The notes below the pieces were generated by a model. It saw only the letters and a program-made list of their open reading frames with translations. It was not told where the DNA came from and did not search any database. From NCBI RefSeq assembly GCF_000745235.1, contig NZ_JQNL01000001.1:558001-622000 (forward strand): DNA of 64,000 nt, given 5' to 3'. Origin of the DNA: Luteibacter mycovicinus (GTDB lineage Bacteria; Pseudomonadota; Gammaproteobacteria; Xanthomonadales; Rhodanobacteraceae). The number at the start of each line of letters is the position of its first letter. Within the stretch, counting starts at the first letter, position 1. Positions 17,066 through 27,617 of the stretch are shown in pieces. Both the position numbers and the translations under genes were made by a program.

Positions 17066-19918
17066 GTGAGCGCAAACCTGATCCGCGAGTTTTCCGAATC
17101 CTCCCAACTCGCCGGCGGTAACGCCGACTACGTAGAGCAGATCTACGAATCCTGGCTGGCCGATCCCGGCTCCGTCACGGCCGAGTGGGATGGCTATTTC
17201 AAGACGCTGAAGGGCCGCGAGGCCGGCGACGTCGCCCACTCCGCCGTGATCGCCCGCATCGAGGCCGCGCAGAAACAGCGTCGCTCCGCGGTCGCCGCAC
17301 CCGCCGTCGGTTCCGCCGACGATGCCTATGCGCAGAAACAGGCCGGCGTCCTCCGCCTGCTGACAGCCTATCGCTCGCGCGGCCACATTTCCGCGCAGGT
17401 CGACCCCCTCGGCCTGACCGTCTCGGACGTCGACACCCCGGACCTCGGTCTTGCCTTCCACGGCCTCTCCGACGCCGACCTCGGCACCGAATTCGACGCG
17501 GGCACCTTCGCCGGTGGCGGCCAGCGCATGACCCTGCGCGACCTGCTGGCGAAGCTCAAGCAGATCTACACCGGCACCATCGGCGCCGAGTTCATGTACA
17601 TCTCCGACTACGACCAGCGGTCGTGGATCTACTCGCGTCTCGAGAAGGCCGCCGGTTCGCCGGGACTGCAGAACGCCGAGAAAGTCCGCATCCTCGAGGC
17701 GCTCACCGCCGCCGAGGGTCTGGAGCGTTACCTGCACACCAAGTACGTCGGCCAGAAGCGCTTCTCGCTCGAAGGTGGCGACAGCCTGATCCCGATGGTC
17801 GACGACGTCGTCCGTGCCGCCGGCGACAACGGCGTCAAGGAAGTCATCATCGGCATGGCCCACCGCGGCCGCCTCAACGTTCTGGTCAACATCCTCGGCA
17901 AGGCGCCCTCGCAGCTCTTCAACGAGTTCGAAGGCAAGTTCGAGCATGACGACAGCGCCATCCACACGGGTGACGTGAAGTACCACATGGGCTTCTCCAC
18001 CGACGTCAAGACACCCAACGGCGGCGTCCACGTCGCGCTGGCGTTCAACCCGTCGCATCTGGAAATCGTCAACCCGGTGGTCGCCGGCTCGGTGCATGCG
18101 CGCCAGTCGCGTCGCCGCGATGTCGCGCGCGACAAATCGCTGGCCGTCCTGATCCACGGCGATGCCGCCTTCGCGGGCCAGGGCGTCAACATGGAGCTCC
18201 TGCAGATGTCGCAGGCGCGCGGTTTCGCCATCGGCGGCACCTTGCACATGGTGGTAAACAACCAGGTCGGCTTCACCACGTCCAAGCGCGAAGATTCGCG
18301 CTCCACGCTGTACTGCACCGATCTGGCCAAGATGGTCAACGCACCGGTGTTCCACGTGAACGGTGACGACCCGGAAGCGGTGATCCAGGTCACCCGCCTG
18401 GCTTACGAGTTCCGCAAGCAGTTCAAGAAGGACGTGGTCATCGACCTCGTCTGCTACCGCCGTCACGGCCATAACGAGGCCGACGAGCCGGCGGCGACCC
18501 AGCCGCTGATGTATCAGATCATCCGCAAGCGCCCGACCACGCGTGACCTCTACGCGCAGTCGCTGGTCAAGTCCTCGACCATCGGTGCCGACGACGGCCA
18601 GAAGATGCTCGACGATTACCGCGCCCGCCTGGAAAAGGGCGAGCCGCTGATCGCGATCGATCCGAACCCGACGCGCGACATCCCGGTGGACTGGAGCCGT
18701 TTCCAGAACAACAAGCTGTCGATGTCGGTCGACACCGGCGTGCCGCGCGAACAGCTCGGCAAGGTGCTGGATGCGCTGCTCGACATTCCGTCCGACGTCA
18801 CCCTGCACCCGCGCGTCGCCAAGATCTACGAAGACCGCCGCAAGATGGCCGCCGGCGAGCTGCCGGGTGACTGGGGCTTCGCCGAGAACCTCGCTTACGG
18901 CACGCTGATCGCCGAGGGCAACGACCTCCGCGTGGTCGGCCAGGACGCCGGCCGCGGTACGTTCTTCCACCGTCATGCCGTGTTGCACGACCAGAAGAGC
19001 GACGACACCTACCTGCCGCTGTCCAAGGTGCGCGCCGACGCCCGCGTCGACGTCATCGACTCGCTGCTTTCCGAAGAAGCCGTGATGGCCTTCGAGTACG
19101 GCGAAGCCACCACCTCGCCCGATCAGCTCACCATCTGGGAAGGCCAGTTCGGCGACTTCGCCAACGGCGCCCAGGTCGTCATCGACCAGTTCATCAGCTC
19201 CGGCGAAGCCAAGTGGGACCGCCTCTGCGGCCTGTCGCTGTTCCTGCCGCACGGTTACGAGGGCCAGGGTCCGGAGCACTCCTCCGCGCGCCTCGAGCGC
19301 TTCCTCCAGCTGTGCGCGCTGGACAACATGCAGGTCTGCGTGCCGACCACCCCGGCGCAGGCGTTCCACATGATCCGTCGCCAGCAGGTGCGCCCGGTGC
19401 GCAAGCCGCTGATCGTGATGACGCCCAAGTCGCTGCTGCGCCACAAGCTGGCCGTCTCCTCGCTGGACGAACTCGCCCACGGCCAGTTCAAGCTGGTGAT
19501 CGGCGAGCATCGCGAGCTGGTCGCCAGGAAGGTCCAGCGCGTCGTGCTGTGCTCTGGCAAGGTCTATTACGACCTGCTCGAAGACGCCGAGAAGCGTGGC
19601 CTGACCGATGTGGCCATCGTCCGCGTCGAGCAGCTCTACCCGTTCCCGCGCCCGGAAGTCTCGGCCGAACTGGAAAAGTATCCTTCCGCGAAGGAAGTGG
19701 TCTGGTGCCAGGAAGAACCGATGAATCAGGGCGCCTGGTTCCAGATCCGTCATCACCTGCAGGCCTGCATCGGGTCGAAGCAGAGCCTGTCCTATGCGGG
19801 ACGCTCGCGCTCGCCCTCGCCGGCCGCCGGTCACCTCAACACCCATATCGCCGAACAGACGGCGCTCGTCGAGCAAGCGCTCGTCGCGCCCGTCGGCACC
19901 GATCACGCAGCGGAGTAA
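17066..19918 (+). CDS. sucA: 2-oxoglutarate dehydrogenase E1 component
   Basis: A 950-residue thiamine-diphosphate decarboxylase, the E1 subunit of the 2-oxoglutarate dehydrogenase complex of the TCA cycle. The GTG at 17066 begins [30 protein letters not shown], the conserved E1o N-terminus that binds E2; upstream codons do not fit the family. Motifs include [13 protein letters not shown], the TPP-binding [19 protein letters not shown], and [33 protein letters not shown] (split here as three conserved blocks: 'SGEAKWDRL', '[11 protein letters not shown]' and 'PEHSSARLE'). It ends 7 bp before sucB. Confidence 0.96.
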   Translation: MSANLIREFSESSQLAGGNADYVEQIYESWLADPGSVTAEWDGYFKTLKGREAGDVAHSAVIARIEAAQKQRRSAVAAPAVGSADDAYAQKQAGVLRLLTAYRSRGHISAQVDPLGLTVSDVDTPDLGLAFHGLSDADLGTEFDAGTFAGGGQRMTLRDLLAKLKQIYTGTIGAEFMYISDYDQRSWIYSRLEKAAGSPGLQNAEKVRILEALTAAEGLERYLHTKYVGQKRFSLEGGDSLIPMVDDVVRAAGDNGVKEVIIGMAHRGRLNVLVNILGKAPSQLFNEFEGKFEHDDSAIHTGDVKYHMGFSTDVKTPNGGVHVALAFNPSHLEIVNPVVAGSVHARQSRRRDVARDKSLAVLIHGDAAFAGQGVNMELLQMSQARGFAIGGTLHMVVNNQVGFTTSKREDSRSTLYCTDLAKMVNAPVFHVNGDDPEAVIQVTRLAYEFRKQFKKDVVIDLVCYRRHGHNEADEPAATQPLMYQIIRKRPTTRDLYAQSLVKSSTIGADDGQKMLDDYRARLEKGEPLIAIDPNPTRDIPVDWSRFQNNKLSMSVDTGVPREQLGKVLDALLDIPSDVTLHPRVAKIYEDRRKMAAGELPGDWGFAENLAYGTLIAEGNDLRVVGQDAGRGTFFHRHAVLHDQKSDDTYLPLSKVRADARVDVIDSLLSEEAVMAFEYGEATTSPDQLTIWEGQFGDFANGAQVVIDQFISSGEAKWDRLCGLSLFLPHGYEGQGPEHSSARLERFLQLCALDNMQVCVPTTPAQAFHMIRRQQVRPVRKPLIVMTPKSLLRHKLAVSSLDELAHGQFKLVIGEHRELVARKVQRVVLCSGKVYYDLLEDAEKRGLTDVAIVRVEQLYPFPRPEVSAELEKYPSAKEVVWCQEEPMNQGAWFQIRHHLQACIGSKQSLSYAGRSRSPSPAAGHLNTHIAEQTALVEQALVAPVGTDHAAE

Positions 19919-19925
19919 GACAAGC

Positions 19926-21125
19926 ATGTCCATCGAAGTCAAAGTCCCGGTCCTGCCGGAATCGGTCTCCGACGCGCTCATCGCCACCTGGCACAAGAAG
20001 GCCGGTGATGCGGTCAAGCGCGACGAGAACCTGCTGGATCTCGAAACCGACAAGGTCGTGCTCGAAGTGCCCTCGCCCGTCGACGGCGTGCTGAAGGAAA
20101 TCAAGTTCGAGGAAGGCGCCACGGTCACCAGCAGCCAGGTCATCGCCGTGATCGAGGAAGGCGCCGCCGCTGCCGCGCCCGCGCCGGCCGCCGCTGAGGC
20201 ACCGAAGGCTGAGAAGACCGATGCCGCCGCCGCGCCCCAGGGCGTCGATGAGCTCTCGCCCGCCGGCCGTCGCGTCGCCGTGGAAGAGAACATCGACCCG
20301 TCCAAGGTCGCCGGCACCGGCCGCGATGGCCGCGTGACCAAGGAAGACCTGGTCAACGCCGGCAAGGGTGGCTCCGCCGCTCCGGCCGCCGCCGCCGCTC
20401 CGGCCGCCAAGCCGACGCCGGGTTCGCGCCCGGAAGAGCGCGTCGCCATGACCCGCATCCGTACGCGCATCGCCGAGCGCCTGATGCAGTCGAAGAACTC
20501 CATCGCGATGCTCACCTCGTTCAACGAAGTGAACCTCGCCGAGGTGGTCAAGCTTCGTAAGTCGCTGGGCGAGCAGTTCGAGAAGGCCAACGGCGTCAAG
20601 CTGGGCTTCATGAGCTTCTTCGTGAAGGCCGCGACCGAAGCCCTCAAGCGCTACCCGGTGATCAACGCTTCGGTCGACGGGTCGGACATCATCTACCACG
20701 GCTACCAGGACATCTCCATCGCCGTCTCCACCGACAAGGGGCTCGTGACCCCGGTGCTGCGCGACGTGCAGGACATGTCGTTCGCCGACGTCGAGAAGGG
20801 CATCATCGGTTACGCCAAGAAAGCGCGTGACGGCAAGCTCGGCCTGGATGACCTCCAGGGCGGCACCTTCACGATCACCAATGGCGGCACCTTCGGTTCG
20901 CTGCTCTCCACGCCGATCGTCAACCCGCCGCAGAGCGCCATCCTGGGCATGCACACGATCAAGGAGCGCCCCATCGTCGAGAACGGCCAGGTCATCGCCG
21001 CCCCGATGATGTACATCGCCCTGTCTTACGACCACCGGATCATCGACGGCCGTGACGCCGTGCTGTTCCTGGTCGACATCAAGAACCAGCTGGAAAACCC
21101 GCAGCGGATGCTGCTCGGCCTGTAA
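19926..21125 (+). CDS. sucB: Dihydrolipoyllysine succinyltransferase, E2 of 2-oxoglutarate dehydrogenase
   Basis: A 399-residue E2 core enzyme. The lipoyl domain (1-80) carries the lipoylated lysine in [13 protein letters not shown]. Next come an Ala/Pro hinge, a peripheral-subunit-binding domain ([23 protein letters not shown] split around 115-150), a second Ala/Pro linker, and the catalytic domain ending with the His/Asp motif [14 protein letters not shown]. It transfers succinyl groups to CoA. It sits 7 bp downstream of sucA in the same transcript, and a terminator separates it from lpd. Confidence 0.96.
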   Translation: MSIEVKVPVLPESVSDALIATWHKKAGDAVKRDENLLDLETDKVVLEVPSPVDGVLKEIKFEEGATVTSSQVIAVIEEGAAAAAPAPAAAEAPKAEKTDAAAAPQGVDELSPAGRRVAVEENIDPSKVAGTGRDGRVTKEDLVNAGKGGSAAPAAAAAPAAKPTPGSRPEERVAMTRIRTRIAERLMQSKNSIAMLTSFNEVNLAEVVKLRKSLGEQFEKANGVKLGFMSFFVKAATEALKRYPVINASVDGSDIIYHGYQDISIAVSTDKGLVTPVLRDVQDMSFADVEKGIIGYAKKARDGKLGLDDLQGGTFTITNGGTFGSLLSTPIVNPPQSAILGMHTIKERPIVENGQVIAAPMMYIALSYDHRIIDGRDAVLFLVDIKNQLENPQRMLLGL

Positions 21126-21152
21126 TGATCGGCTGAACGTCACACGTGAAGG

Positions 21153-21176
21153 CGGGAGTCGAAAGACTCCCGTTTT
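21153..21176 (+). terminator. Terminator between sucB and lpd
   Basis: CGGGAGTC, a GAAA tetraloop, GACTCCCG and TTTT make a compact terminator 27 bp after sucB. Partial read-through would let E3 be expressed at a different level from E1/E2. Confidence 0.85.
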
Positions 21177-21204
21177 CGTGTTCCGACCCCATATTGGGCG
21201 GTAG

Positions 21205-22665
<1,461 letters not shown>

Positions 22666-22679
22666 GCCTGCGTGAAACG

Positions 22680-22715
22680 AGCCCGCCCCTGCGAGTAGCA
22701 TGGGCGGGCTTTTTC
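22680..22715 (+). terminator. Rho-independent terminator of lpdA
   Basis: AGCCCGCCC and GGGCGGGCT form a 9-bp stem with a 13-nt loop, followed by TTTTT, 14 bp after the stop codon. Confidence 0.85.
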
Positions 22716-22732
22716 GTTCCAGAAGCGGCGCC

Positions 22733-22805
22733 TTTGTAGGAGCGCGCCCCGCGCGCGATGGATGTCATCGCAAGCCCCATCGCGCGCAGGGCGCGCTCCT
22801 ACAAA
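22733..22805. repeat. REPIN: two inverted REP units
   Basis: TTTGTAGGAGCGCGCCCCGC (continuing GCGCGATG) is mirrored by CATCGCGCGCAGGGCGCGCT (continuing CCTACAAA), with one arm differing in the central CCCC/CCCT. It lies between the lpd terminator and the LOG gene ribosome binding site. Confidence 0.9.
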
Positions 22806-22824
22806 TACGTTGGAGGCTTTTTTT

Positions 22825-23415
22825 ATGCGTGACATCAAATCGCTGTGCGTTTACTGCGGATCCAACAGCGGCTCGCACCCCGAATACACCGAGGCGGCCA
22901 TCGCCTTCGGGACACGGATGGCGAAGGAAGGCATCGCCCTGGTTTACGGAGGCGGCAAGGTCGGTCTGATGGGTACCGTGGCCGACGCCGTGCTTGCCGC
23001 GGGCGGCCGTGTCATTGGCGTCATCCCGCGCCAGCTGGTCGAGAAAGAAGTCGCGCATACGGGCCTCTCCGAGCTGCAGGTGCTCGAGACCATGCACGAG
23101 CGCAAGACGCGTATGTACGAACTGTCCGATGCCTTCGTCGCCCTGCCCGGCGGCTTCGGCACGATGGACGAGATGTTCGAGATGCTGACCTGGGCGCAGC
23201 TAGGTCTGCACAGCTATCCCTGCGCCTTCCTCAACGTGCGTGGCTTCTACTCCCACGTGTCGGCGAGCATGGACCACATGGTGGCGGAAGGCTTCGTCAA
23301 GCCGAACCAGCGCGAGCAGGTCTGGTTCGGCGACAGCATCGACGCGCTGTTCGACTGGATGAAGCACTACGAGTCGACCTACACACCCAAGTGGATCACC
23401 AAAGACGCCGTGTAG
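22825..23415 (+). CDS. LOG family nucleoside 5'-monophosphate phosphoribohydrolase
   Basis: A 196-residue protein of the LONELY GUY family, which releases free base from nucleoside (including cytokinin riboside) monophosphates. The nucleotide-binding SLCVYCGSNSG and LVYGGGKVGLMGTVADA and the catalytic PGGFGTMDEMFE motif are present. The start at 22825 is supported by TTGGAGG 9 bp upstream. The TAG stop codon is itself part of a REP unit, so the C-terminus was set by the repeat. Whether the enzyme makes cytokinin or does nucleotide housekeeping cannot be told from sequence. Confidence 0.92.
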   Translation: MRDIKSLCVYCGSNSGSHPEYTEAAIAFGTRMAKEGIALVYGGGKVGLMGTVADAVLAAGGRVIGVIPRQLVEKEVAHTGLSELQVLETMHERKTRMYELSDAFVALPGGFGTMDEMFEMLTWAQLGLHSYPCAFLNVRGFYSHVSASMDHMVAEGFVKPNQREQVWFGDSIDALFDWMKHYESTYTPKWITKDAV

Positions 23416-23434
23416 GAGCGCGCCCCGCGCGCGA
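23410..23434. repeat. Single REP unit overlapping the LOG stop codon
   Basis: GTGTAGGAGCGCGCCCCGCG (continuing CGCGA) is one REP arm without its inverted partner. The TAG at 23413-23415 ends the LOG coding sequence, and the rest lies in the 56-bp gap before the YhdH-type gene. Confidence 0.85.
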
Positions 23435-23471
23435 AAGCCCCACGCAGCCACCGCCAGGAAAGACGCCGCCG

Positions 23472-24464
23472 ATGCCCCTCATGAAAGCCTTCCGCATCCA
23501 CAGCGACGACACCGGCTATCGCGCCGGCGTCGAAACCATGGACACCGAAGCCCTGTCACCCGGCGAGGTACTGGTCAAAGCCGAGTGGTCCTCGGTGAAC
23601 TACAAGGACGCCCTCGCCGGCACCGGTAAGGGAAAAATCCTGCGCAGGTTCCCATTGAACGGCGGCATCGACGTCGCCGGCACGGTCGTCGCATCCACCG
23701 ACACCCGCTTCAGAGAGGGTGACAAGGTGCTCGCTACCGGCAGCGGCCTCTCCGAGACCCGCGACGGCGGCTACGGCGAATACGTCCGGCTTCCGGCCGA
23801 TCTGACCATTCCCCTTCCCGCCACACTTACCACGCGCGAGGCGATGATCCTGGGCACCGCCGGCTTCACCGCCGCGCTGGCGCTGCTGCGCATGACCGAC
23901 AACCGGCAGACGCCGGACCTCGGCCCGATCGCCATCACCGGTGCCACGGGCGGCGTAGGCATGCTCGGCATCGATATCTTCGCCCGAGCCGGCTATCAGG
24001 TGCACGCGATCAGCGGTAAAGCCGACCGCTTCGACTTCCTGCGGGGGCTCGGGGCGGTCGATTGCCTCGATCGCCACGCACTGAGCTTCAGCGGCAAGCC
24101 CATGGAATCGGCAAAATACGGCGGCCTGCTCGACAACGTCGGCGGCAAGACCCTGGCCGGCTTCCTTCCGATGATCGCGTCCTACGGCAACGCGGCGATC
24201 TGCGGCCTCGCTGGCAGCCCGGACCTCACTACGACAGTCATGCCTTTCATCATCCGCGGGGTCAGCGTGCTGGGTGTAGCGTCCGCCGGTACGGGCCGGG
24301 CCATTCGCGATGAGGTATGGCAACGCCTGTCCAGTGACTGGAAACCACGCCATCTCGACACCATCTGCACGAAGGAGCTGGCACTTGAAGACGTGGCGAG
24401 CGTTTTCGACACCATGCTCGAGGGCGGTTCCTTCGGTCGAACCGTGGTCAGGATTGGCGGTTAA
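23472..24464 (+). CDS. Zinc-independent MDR oxidoreductase, YhdH/AcuI family
   Basis: A 330-residue medium-chain dehydrogenase/reductase that would reduce an activated double bond with NADPH. AcuI-type members act on acryloyl-CoA. The N-terminal GroES-like domain has VNYKDALAGTGKGKILRRFP and PLNGGIDVAGTVV, and the nucleotide-binding motif is ITGATGGVGMLGIDI. No structural zinc cysteines are seen, as expected for the family. ATGs at 23472 and 23481 are both possible. The physiological substrate is unknown. Confidence 0.88.
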   Translation: MPLMKAFRIHSDDTGYRAGVETMDTEALSPGEVLVKAEWSSVNYKDALAGTGKGKILRRFPLNGGIDVAGTVVASTDTRFREGDKVLATGSGLSETRDGGYGEYVRLPADLTIPLPATLTTREAMILGTAGFTAALALLRMTDNRQTPDLGPIAITGATGGVGMLGIDIFARAGYQVHAISGKADRFDFLRGLGAVDCLDRHALSFSGKPMESAKYGGLLDNVGGKTLAGFLPMIASYGNAAICGLAGSPDLTTTVMPFIIRGVSVLGVASAGTGRAIRDEVWQRLSSDWKPRHLDTICTKELALEDVASVFDTMLEGGSFGRTVVRIGG

Positions 24465-24498
24465 GTCGCTGTCCCGGAAGGTTTACGCCGCCGCACCA

Positions 24499-24526
24499 TT
24501 GATACGGGCGCAGCGGTCGGTAGAAT
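24499..24526 (+). promoter_or_regulatory. Sigma70-type promoter of pilH
   Basis: TTGATA (24499-24504), a 16-bp spacer and TAGAAT (24521-24526) lie about 120 bp upstream of pilH, in a 183-bp gap with no other gene. Confidence 0.5.
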
Positions 24527-24647
24527 GGCGCATCGCCAGAGGCGCAACGCGCGACAGAATTACGTCGCCGTGGTTATCGAAGACGTTCGCCCGGATGGCG
24601 CACGTCACCAAGGAAAACGCATCGGGCATCGACCCGGGGGAAAGTGA

Positions 24648-25013
24648 ATGGCTCGCATCCTGATCGTCGACGATTCGCCGTCGCAGTTGCTGGGAATCAA
24701 GCGCATCGTCGAGAAACTGGGCCACGAGGCCATCACCGCCGAAGACGGCGCCCAGGGCGTCGAAGTGGCCAAGCGTGAAATACCCGACCTCATCCTGATG
24801 GACGTCGTCATGCCCAACCTCAATGGGTTTCAGGCCACGCGCACCATCAGCAAGGAAGAAACGACCAAACACATCCCGATCATCCTGGTGACCACCAAGG
24901 ATCAGGACACCGACAAGGTGTGGGGCCTGCGCCAGGGCGCGCGTGCTTACGTCGTCAAGCCGATCAAGGAAGACGAGCTGGTCGCGGCTCTGAAAGAGCA
25001 TCTGCCAGGCTGA
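24648..25013 (+). CDS. pilH: Response regulator, PilH-like twitching motility receiver
   Basis: A 121-residue single receiver domain with no output domain. The acidic pocket is D8-D9, the phosphoacceptor is Asp52 in LILMDVVMPNLNG, and the conserved Thr (LVTTKDQ) and Lys (VVKPIKE) are present. The start MARILIVDDSPSQLLGI and the GFQATRTIS segment match PilH of xanthomonads. In Pseudomonas PilH belongs to the Chp chemotaxis-like pathway controlling type IV pili, next to pilG-pilI-pilJ. Here it stands alone with its own promoter. The family call is firm; the exact PilH role is inferred. Confidence 0.85.
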   Translation: MARILIVDDSPSQLLGIKRIVEKLGHEAITAEDGAQGVEVAKREIPDLILMDVVMPNLNGFQATRTISKEETTKHIPIILVTTKDQDTDKVWGLRQGARAYVVKPIKEDELVAALKEHLPG

Positions 25014-25104
25014 TCCACCCTGACGGCTGTCGAGCGGGTCTGCTCAAGGAGGCTGGCTCCGTTGGGAGCCAACCCCGTTGGCGTAAAAGCAGCCCGCGAA
25101 GGTC

Positions 25105-26022
25105 TTATCCCTTCCGCGGATCGAACCCCGCGAACGCATCCTTGAACTCCGCATAGGCCGCCTGCTCTTCATGAGTCTCAGGCACCGGCACGCGTATCTC
25201 CAGCACGACGATCTGGTCACCCGGCTCCGAACCCGGCAACCCACGACCCTTCAGCCGCAGCTTGCGGCCCGACTGCGAGCCCGAGGGAATGCGCAGGTCC
25301 ACGTGACCGCCCAGCGTCGGCACGGGCACCGTGGCACCCAGCGCGGCCTCCCAGGGCGTAATCGGCAGCGTATGCGTGACCGTCCGCCCGTCCAGCCGGA
25401 ATCGCGCGTCGTCGCGGATGCCGATCTCCAGCAAGAGATCGCCTGACGGGCCACCGCCCATACCCGGGTGACCCTGCCCGCCGAGCCGGATGGTCTGTCC
25501 CGGCGTGATACCCGCCGGAATCTTTACCTCGAGCACGCGCTCGCCGCCGTTGGAATCGTTGAGCACGACCCGGGTCTTGCCGCCGTTGAAGGCGGTCTGC
25601 AGATCGGTCTCGATCCGCGCCTGGATGTCACGCCCGCGACGGGCCTGACTCTGCTGCTGACCACGACCGCGACCCGCGCCGCCGAACAGGCTCTCGAAGA
25701 AGTCGCTGAAGTCGCCGTTGCCGCGGCCGCCCATGTCGCCGAAGTCGAACCCACCACCACCCTGACCAAAGCCCGGCGGCGGACGGAACTGCTCGCCCTG
25801 GCGATAGCCGCCGGCGCGGAACTGGTCGTACTGACGACGCTTCTCGGGATCCTTCAGGGCCTCATTGGCCTCGTTGATCGCCTTGAACTTCTCTTCGGCA
25901 CCCGCCTCTTTGTTCTTGTCCGGGTGGTATTTGCGGGCAAGCTTGCGGTACGCCGCCTTGATCTCGGCGTCGGTCGCGTCGGGCTTGACCCCTAATGCTT
26001 CGTAGTAATCCTTGAACTCCAC
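25105..26022 (-). CDS. cbpA: DnaJ-class co-chaperone, CbpA-like
   Basis: A 305-residue Hsp40 without a zinc-finger domain. The J domain (1-70) carries HPD at 33-35 in [12 protein letters not shown] Gly/Phe-rich linker (about 75-125, [16 protein letters not shown]) and two C-terminal substrate-binding beta domains follow. This is the CbpA/DnaJ type II layout: it stimulates DnaK ATPase, and E. coli CbpA also binds curved DNA. It lies downstream of hsp20 on the same strand, but a strong terminator separates them. Confidence 0.88.
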   Translation of the reverse strand: MEFKDYYEALGVKPDATDAEIKAAYRKLARKYHPDKNKEAGAEEKFKAINEANEALKDPEKRRQYDQFRAGGYRQGEQFRPPPGFGQGGGGFDFGDMGGRGNGDFSDFFESLFGGAGRGRGQQQSQARRGRDIQARIETDLQTAFNGGKTRVVLNDSNGGERVLEVKIPAGITPGQTIRLGGQGHPGMGGGPSGDLLLEIGIRDDARFRLDGRTVTHTLPITPWEAALGATVPVPTLGGHVDLRIPSGSQSGRKLRLKGRGLPGSEPGDQIVVLEIRVPVPETHEEQAAYAEFKDAFAGFDPRKG

Positions 26023-26052
26023 AGGCTCTCCCGGGCTTGTGTCGACACCATT

Positions 26053-26091
26053 AAAACGAAATGCCCGCGGCGGACAGCGTCCACCGCGGGC
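26053..26091 (-). terminator. Rho-independent terminator of hsp20
   Basis: GCCCGCGGTGGAC and GTCCGCCGCGGGC form a 13-bp stem (one G-U) with a 3-nt loop on the minus strand, followed by ATTTCGTTTT. It sits between hsp20 and cbpA. Confidence 0.75.
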
Positions 26092-26114
26092 CTGACCTGC
26101 AAGCTTAGAGCGAA

Positions 26115-26567
26115 TCAGCCCACGGCGTTAACTACAATACGCCGAGGAGCGCTTTCCGCCTTCTTCGGGATGGCGATTTCCAGCACACCGTGGCCTCCCG
26201 ACGCGGTAATACCTTCGGCATCGGCGCTTTCCGGCAGGGTGAAGCTACGCTTGAACGCACCCACCGTCCGCTCGACCCGGCTGAACTTGCCCTCGGTCTC
26301 ACTGGCGAATGCCTTGCGCTCGCCCTTGATGCTGAGCACGTTCTTTTCCATCTGGATGTCGATGGCGGCCAGATCCACACCCGGCACATCGGCGAGGATC
26401 AGGAAGCGACCGGCTTCCTCACGAATGTCGACACGCGGCGCCCACGCGCTCTCGGCCTGGCTGGCCGGCGCGGGAATCTCGTTGCCGAAGAGGTGATCGA
26501 AGACGTTGCGGACATCGCTGGCGAACACCGGCGCACGACGGAACGACACCTGACGAAGCTGGTTCAT
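26115..26567 (-). CDS. Small heat shock protein, Hsp20 family
   Basis: A 150-residue alpha-crystallin-domain chaperone that holds unfolding proteins without ATP. The domain runs from [23 protein letters not shown] (about residue 43) to the conserved [10 protein letters not shown] short C-terminal extension with RRIVVNAVG carries an I-x-V-type anchor. The start at 26567 has a GGGAG site at good spacing; an upstream in-frame start lacks support. A heat-shock-like promoter lies upstream. Confidence 0.92.
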   Translation of the reverse strand: MNQLRQVSFRRAPVFASDVRNVFDHLFGNEIPAPASQAESAWAPRVDIREEAGRFLILADVPGVDLAAIDIQMEKNVLSIKGERKAFASETEGKFSRVERTVGAFKRSFTLPESADAEGITASGGHGVLEIAIPKKAESAPRRIVVNAVG

Positions 26568-26617
26568 CTGTTTGACTCCCAAGAAGTTTTTCGGCCCGTG
26601 GCCGTCTGCGAAGAAAG

Positions 26618-26643
26618 ATATGACCGACCCGGCGCGATTCAAG
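26618..26643 (-). promoter_or_regulatory. Sigma32-like heat shock promoter of hsp20
   Basis: On the minus strand CTTGAA (26643-26638), 12 bp, then GGTCATAT (26625-26618). The -35 fits the sigma32 consensus. The -10 matches CCCCATnT in its last four informative positions. It lies about 50-75 bp upstream of hsp20. Confidence 0.5.
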
Positions 26644-26725
26644 AGGGCGACAGTTGCGGTTCCCGCCGCTTCAGGGAAATGGCCTTCACGTACACTCGGG
26701 GCTTTCCTCCACGAAGGACCTTGCC

Positions 26726-27208
26726 ATGACCATCGCAGTTGGCGACCGCATTCCCGAGGGCACCCTTACCGTCTTCAAGGAAGGTATCGAAACCGTGACC
26801 AGCACCGACGTGCTCGGCCAGGGCAAAGTCGTCTTGTTCGCCGTCCCTGGCGCCTTTACCCCCACCTGCTCGAACAAGCACCTGCCCGGCTACATTCAGC
26901 ACATGGAAGATTTCCGCGAGCGCGGGGTCAAGGTCGCCTGCCTGTCGGTGAACGACGCCTTCGTGATGCACGCCTGGGGCGAGTCGCAGGGCGTCCCCGA
27001 GGACCTGGTGATGCTGGGCGATGGCAATGCCACGTTTGCCAAAGCGCTGGGCCTTGAACTCGACGGCACGAAGAACGGCATGGGCATTCGCGCAAAGCGC
27101 TTCGCCATGTACATCGAGGATGGCGTGGTGAAGGTGCTGAATGTCGAGGCACCAGGCGAGTTTCGTGTGTCGATGGCCGAGACTGTCCTGGCTGCGATCG
27201 ACGCCTGA
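26726..27208 (+). CDS. Peroxiredoxin, Prx5 type
   Basis: A 160-residue thiol peroxidase. The peroxidatic Cys48 is in PGAFTPTCSNKHLPGY, the hallmark of the Prx5/AhpC-TSA (redoxin) group, with GDRIPEGTL at the N-terminus. It reduces hydrogen peroxide or organic peroxides using thioredoxin or glutaredoxin. No fused glutaredoxin domain is present. It is divergent from hsp20, which suits a shared stress setting, and convergent with gyrA across the structured gap. Confidence 0.93.
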   Translation: MTIAVGDRIPEGTLTVFKEGIETVTSTDVLGQGKVVLFAVPGAFTPTCSNKHLPGYIQHMEDFRERGVKVACLSVNDAFVMHAWGESQGVPEDLVMLGDGNATFAKALGLELDGTKNGMGIRAKRFAMYIEDGVVKVLNVEAPGEFRVSMAETVLAAIDA

Positions 27209-27281
27209 GCGTTGTGGCGTAAGCCGCGTCCTGCGCACGGGCTCGGCTTCGCCGTCGCGTTGGCTGTTCGCGCTGAGGGAT

Positions 27282-27373
27282 GGGCGCCGTTGGGTGCCAT
27301 TCTCGTCGCTAAGTCCTCCTTCGGCCTACGCCTACGTGCGGAAGCGCTCCGAGAACGACACCCAACGGCGCCC
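27282..27373 (-). repeat. Stem-loop element A: 24-bp stem, conserved 44-nt loop
   Basis: On the minus strand the arm GGGCGCCGTTGGGTG-TCG-TT, continuing CTCG, pairs with CGAG, continuing AA-TGG-CACCCAACGGCG and CCC. The central TCG/TGG positions pair as U-G, C-G and G-U only on this strand. The 44-nt loop (27306-27349) begins GAGCGCTTCCGCACGTAGGC and ends GGACTTAGCGA. It differs from the loop of element B at three positions, while the stems are unrelated. No U-run follows, so it is not a terminator. Confidence 0.8.
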
Positions 27374-27474
27374 TGCACCCCATGAGGCAGCGGATAGAAA
27401 AGCATTGAGCAAAGCTACGTGACGTATCGCCGCGCGCCACTGCGCTCGCCTCCCAACCCGCCGCATCGTCGGAA

Positions 27475-27568
27475 GGGAGTTGTCGGCTGCCGTTTCCTGG
27501 AGCGATTCCGCACGTAGGCGAAGGCCGGAGGAGGACTTAGCGACAGGAAGCGGCAGCCGACGACTCCC
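27475..27568 (+). repeat. Stem-loop element B: 25-bp stem, conserved 44-nt loop
   Basis: GGGAGTTGTCGGCTGCCGTT (continuing TCCTG) at 27475-27499 pairs along its full length with 27544-27568. The two non-Watson-Crick positions are U-G on the plus strand (27481/27562 and 27493/27550). The 44-nt loop (27500-27543) begins GAGCGATTCCGCACGTAGGC and contains GGAGGAGGACTTAG. It is an inverted copy of the loop of element A on a different stem. Confidence 0.8.
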
Positions 27569-27583
27569 CCGCCTCGACGCGCG

Positions 27584-27610
27584 AAAAAAAACCCCGCGTC
27601 TCCGCGGGGT
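27584..27610 (-). terminator. Rho-independent terminator of gyrA
   Basis: On the minus strand ACCCCGCG, GAGA, CGCGGGGT and a run of seven or more T follow the gyrA stop codon by 7 bp. Confidence 0.9.
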
Positions 27611-27617
27611 TCTTCTT

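Larger units (their letters stand above)
27209..27617. other. Convergent 409-bp gap with two related stem-loop elements
   Basis: No gene is apparent. The gap contains element A (27282-27373), 101 bp of unstructured sequence, element B (27475-27568) and the gyrA terminator. One loop frame would read SARRRRPEEDLAT-like peptides on both copies, but there is no start codon or ribosome binding site arrangement supporting translation. Confidence 0.8.

Noticed and set aside
25035..25070. Hairpin TGGCTCC/GGAGCCA between pilH and cbpA as a terminator
   Set aside because: The stem is short and no T-run follows on either strand.
27282..27373. Integron attC site, suggested by GTTGGGT and ACCCAAC arms
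   Set aside because: attC sites read RYYYAAC first and GTTRRRY last; here the order is reversed. Element B has unrelated arms, and there is no cassette ORF or integrase.
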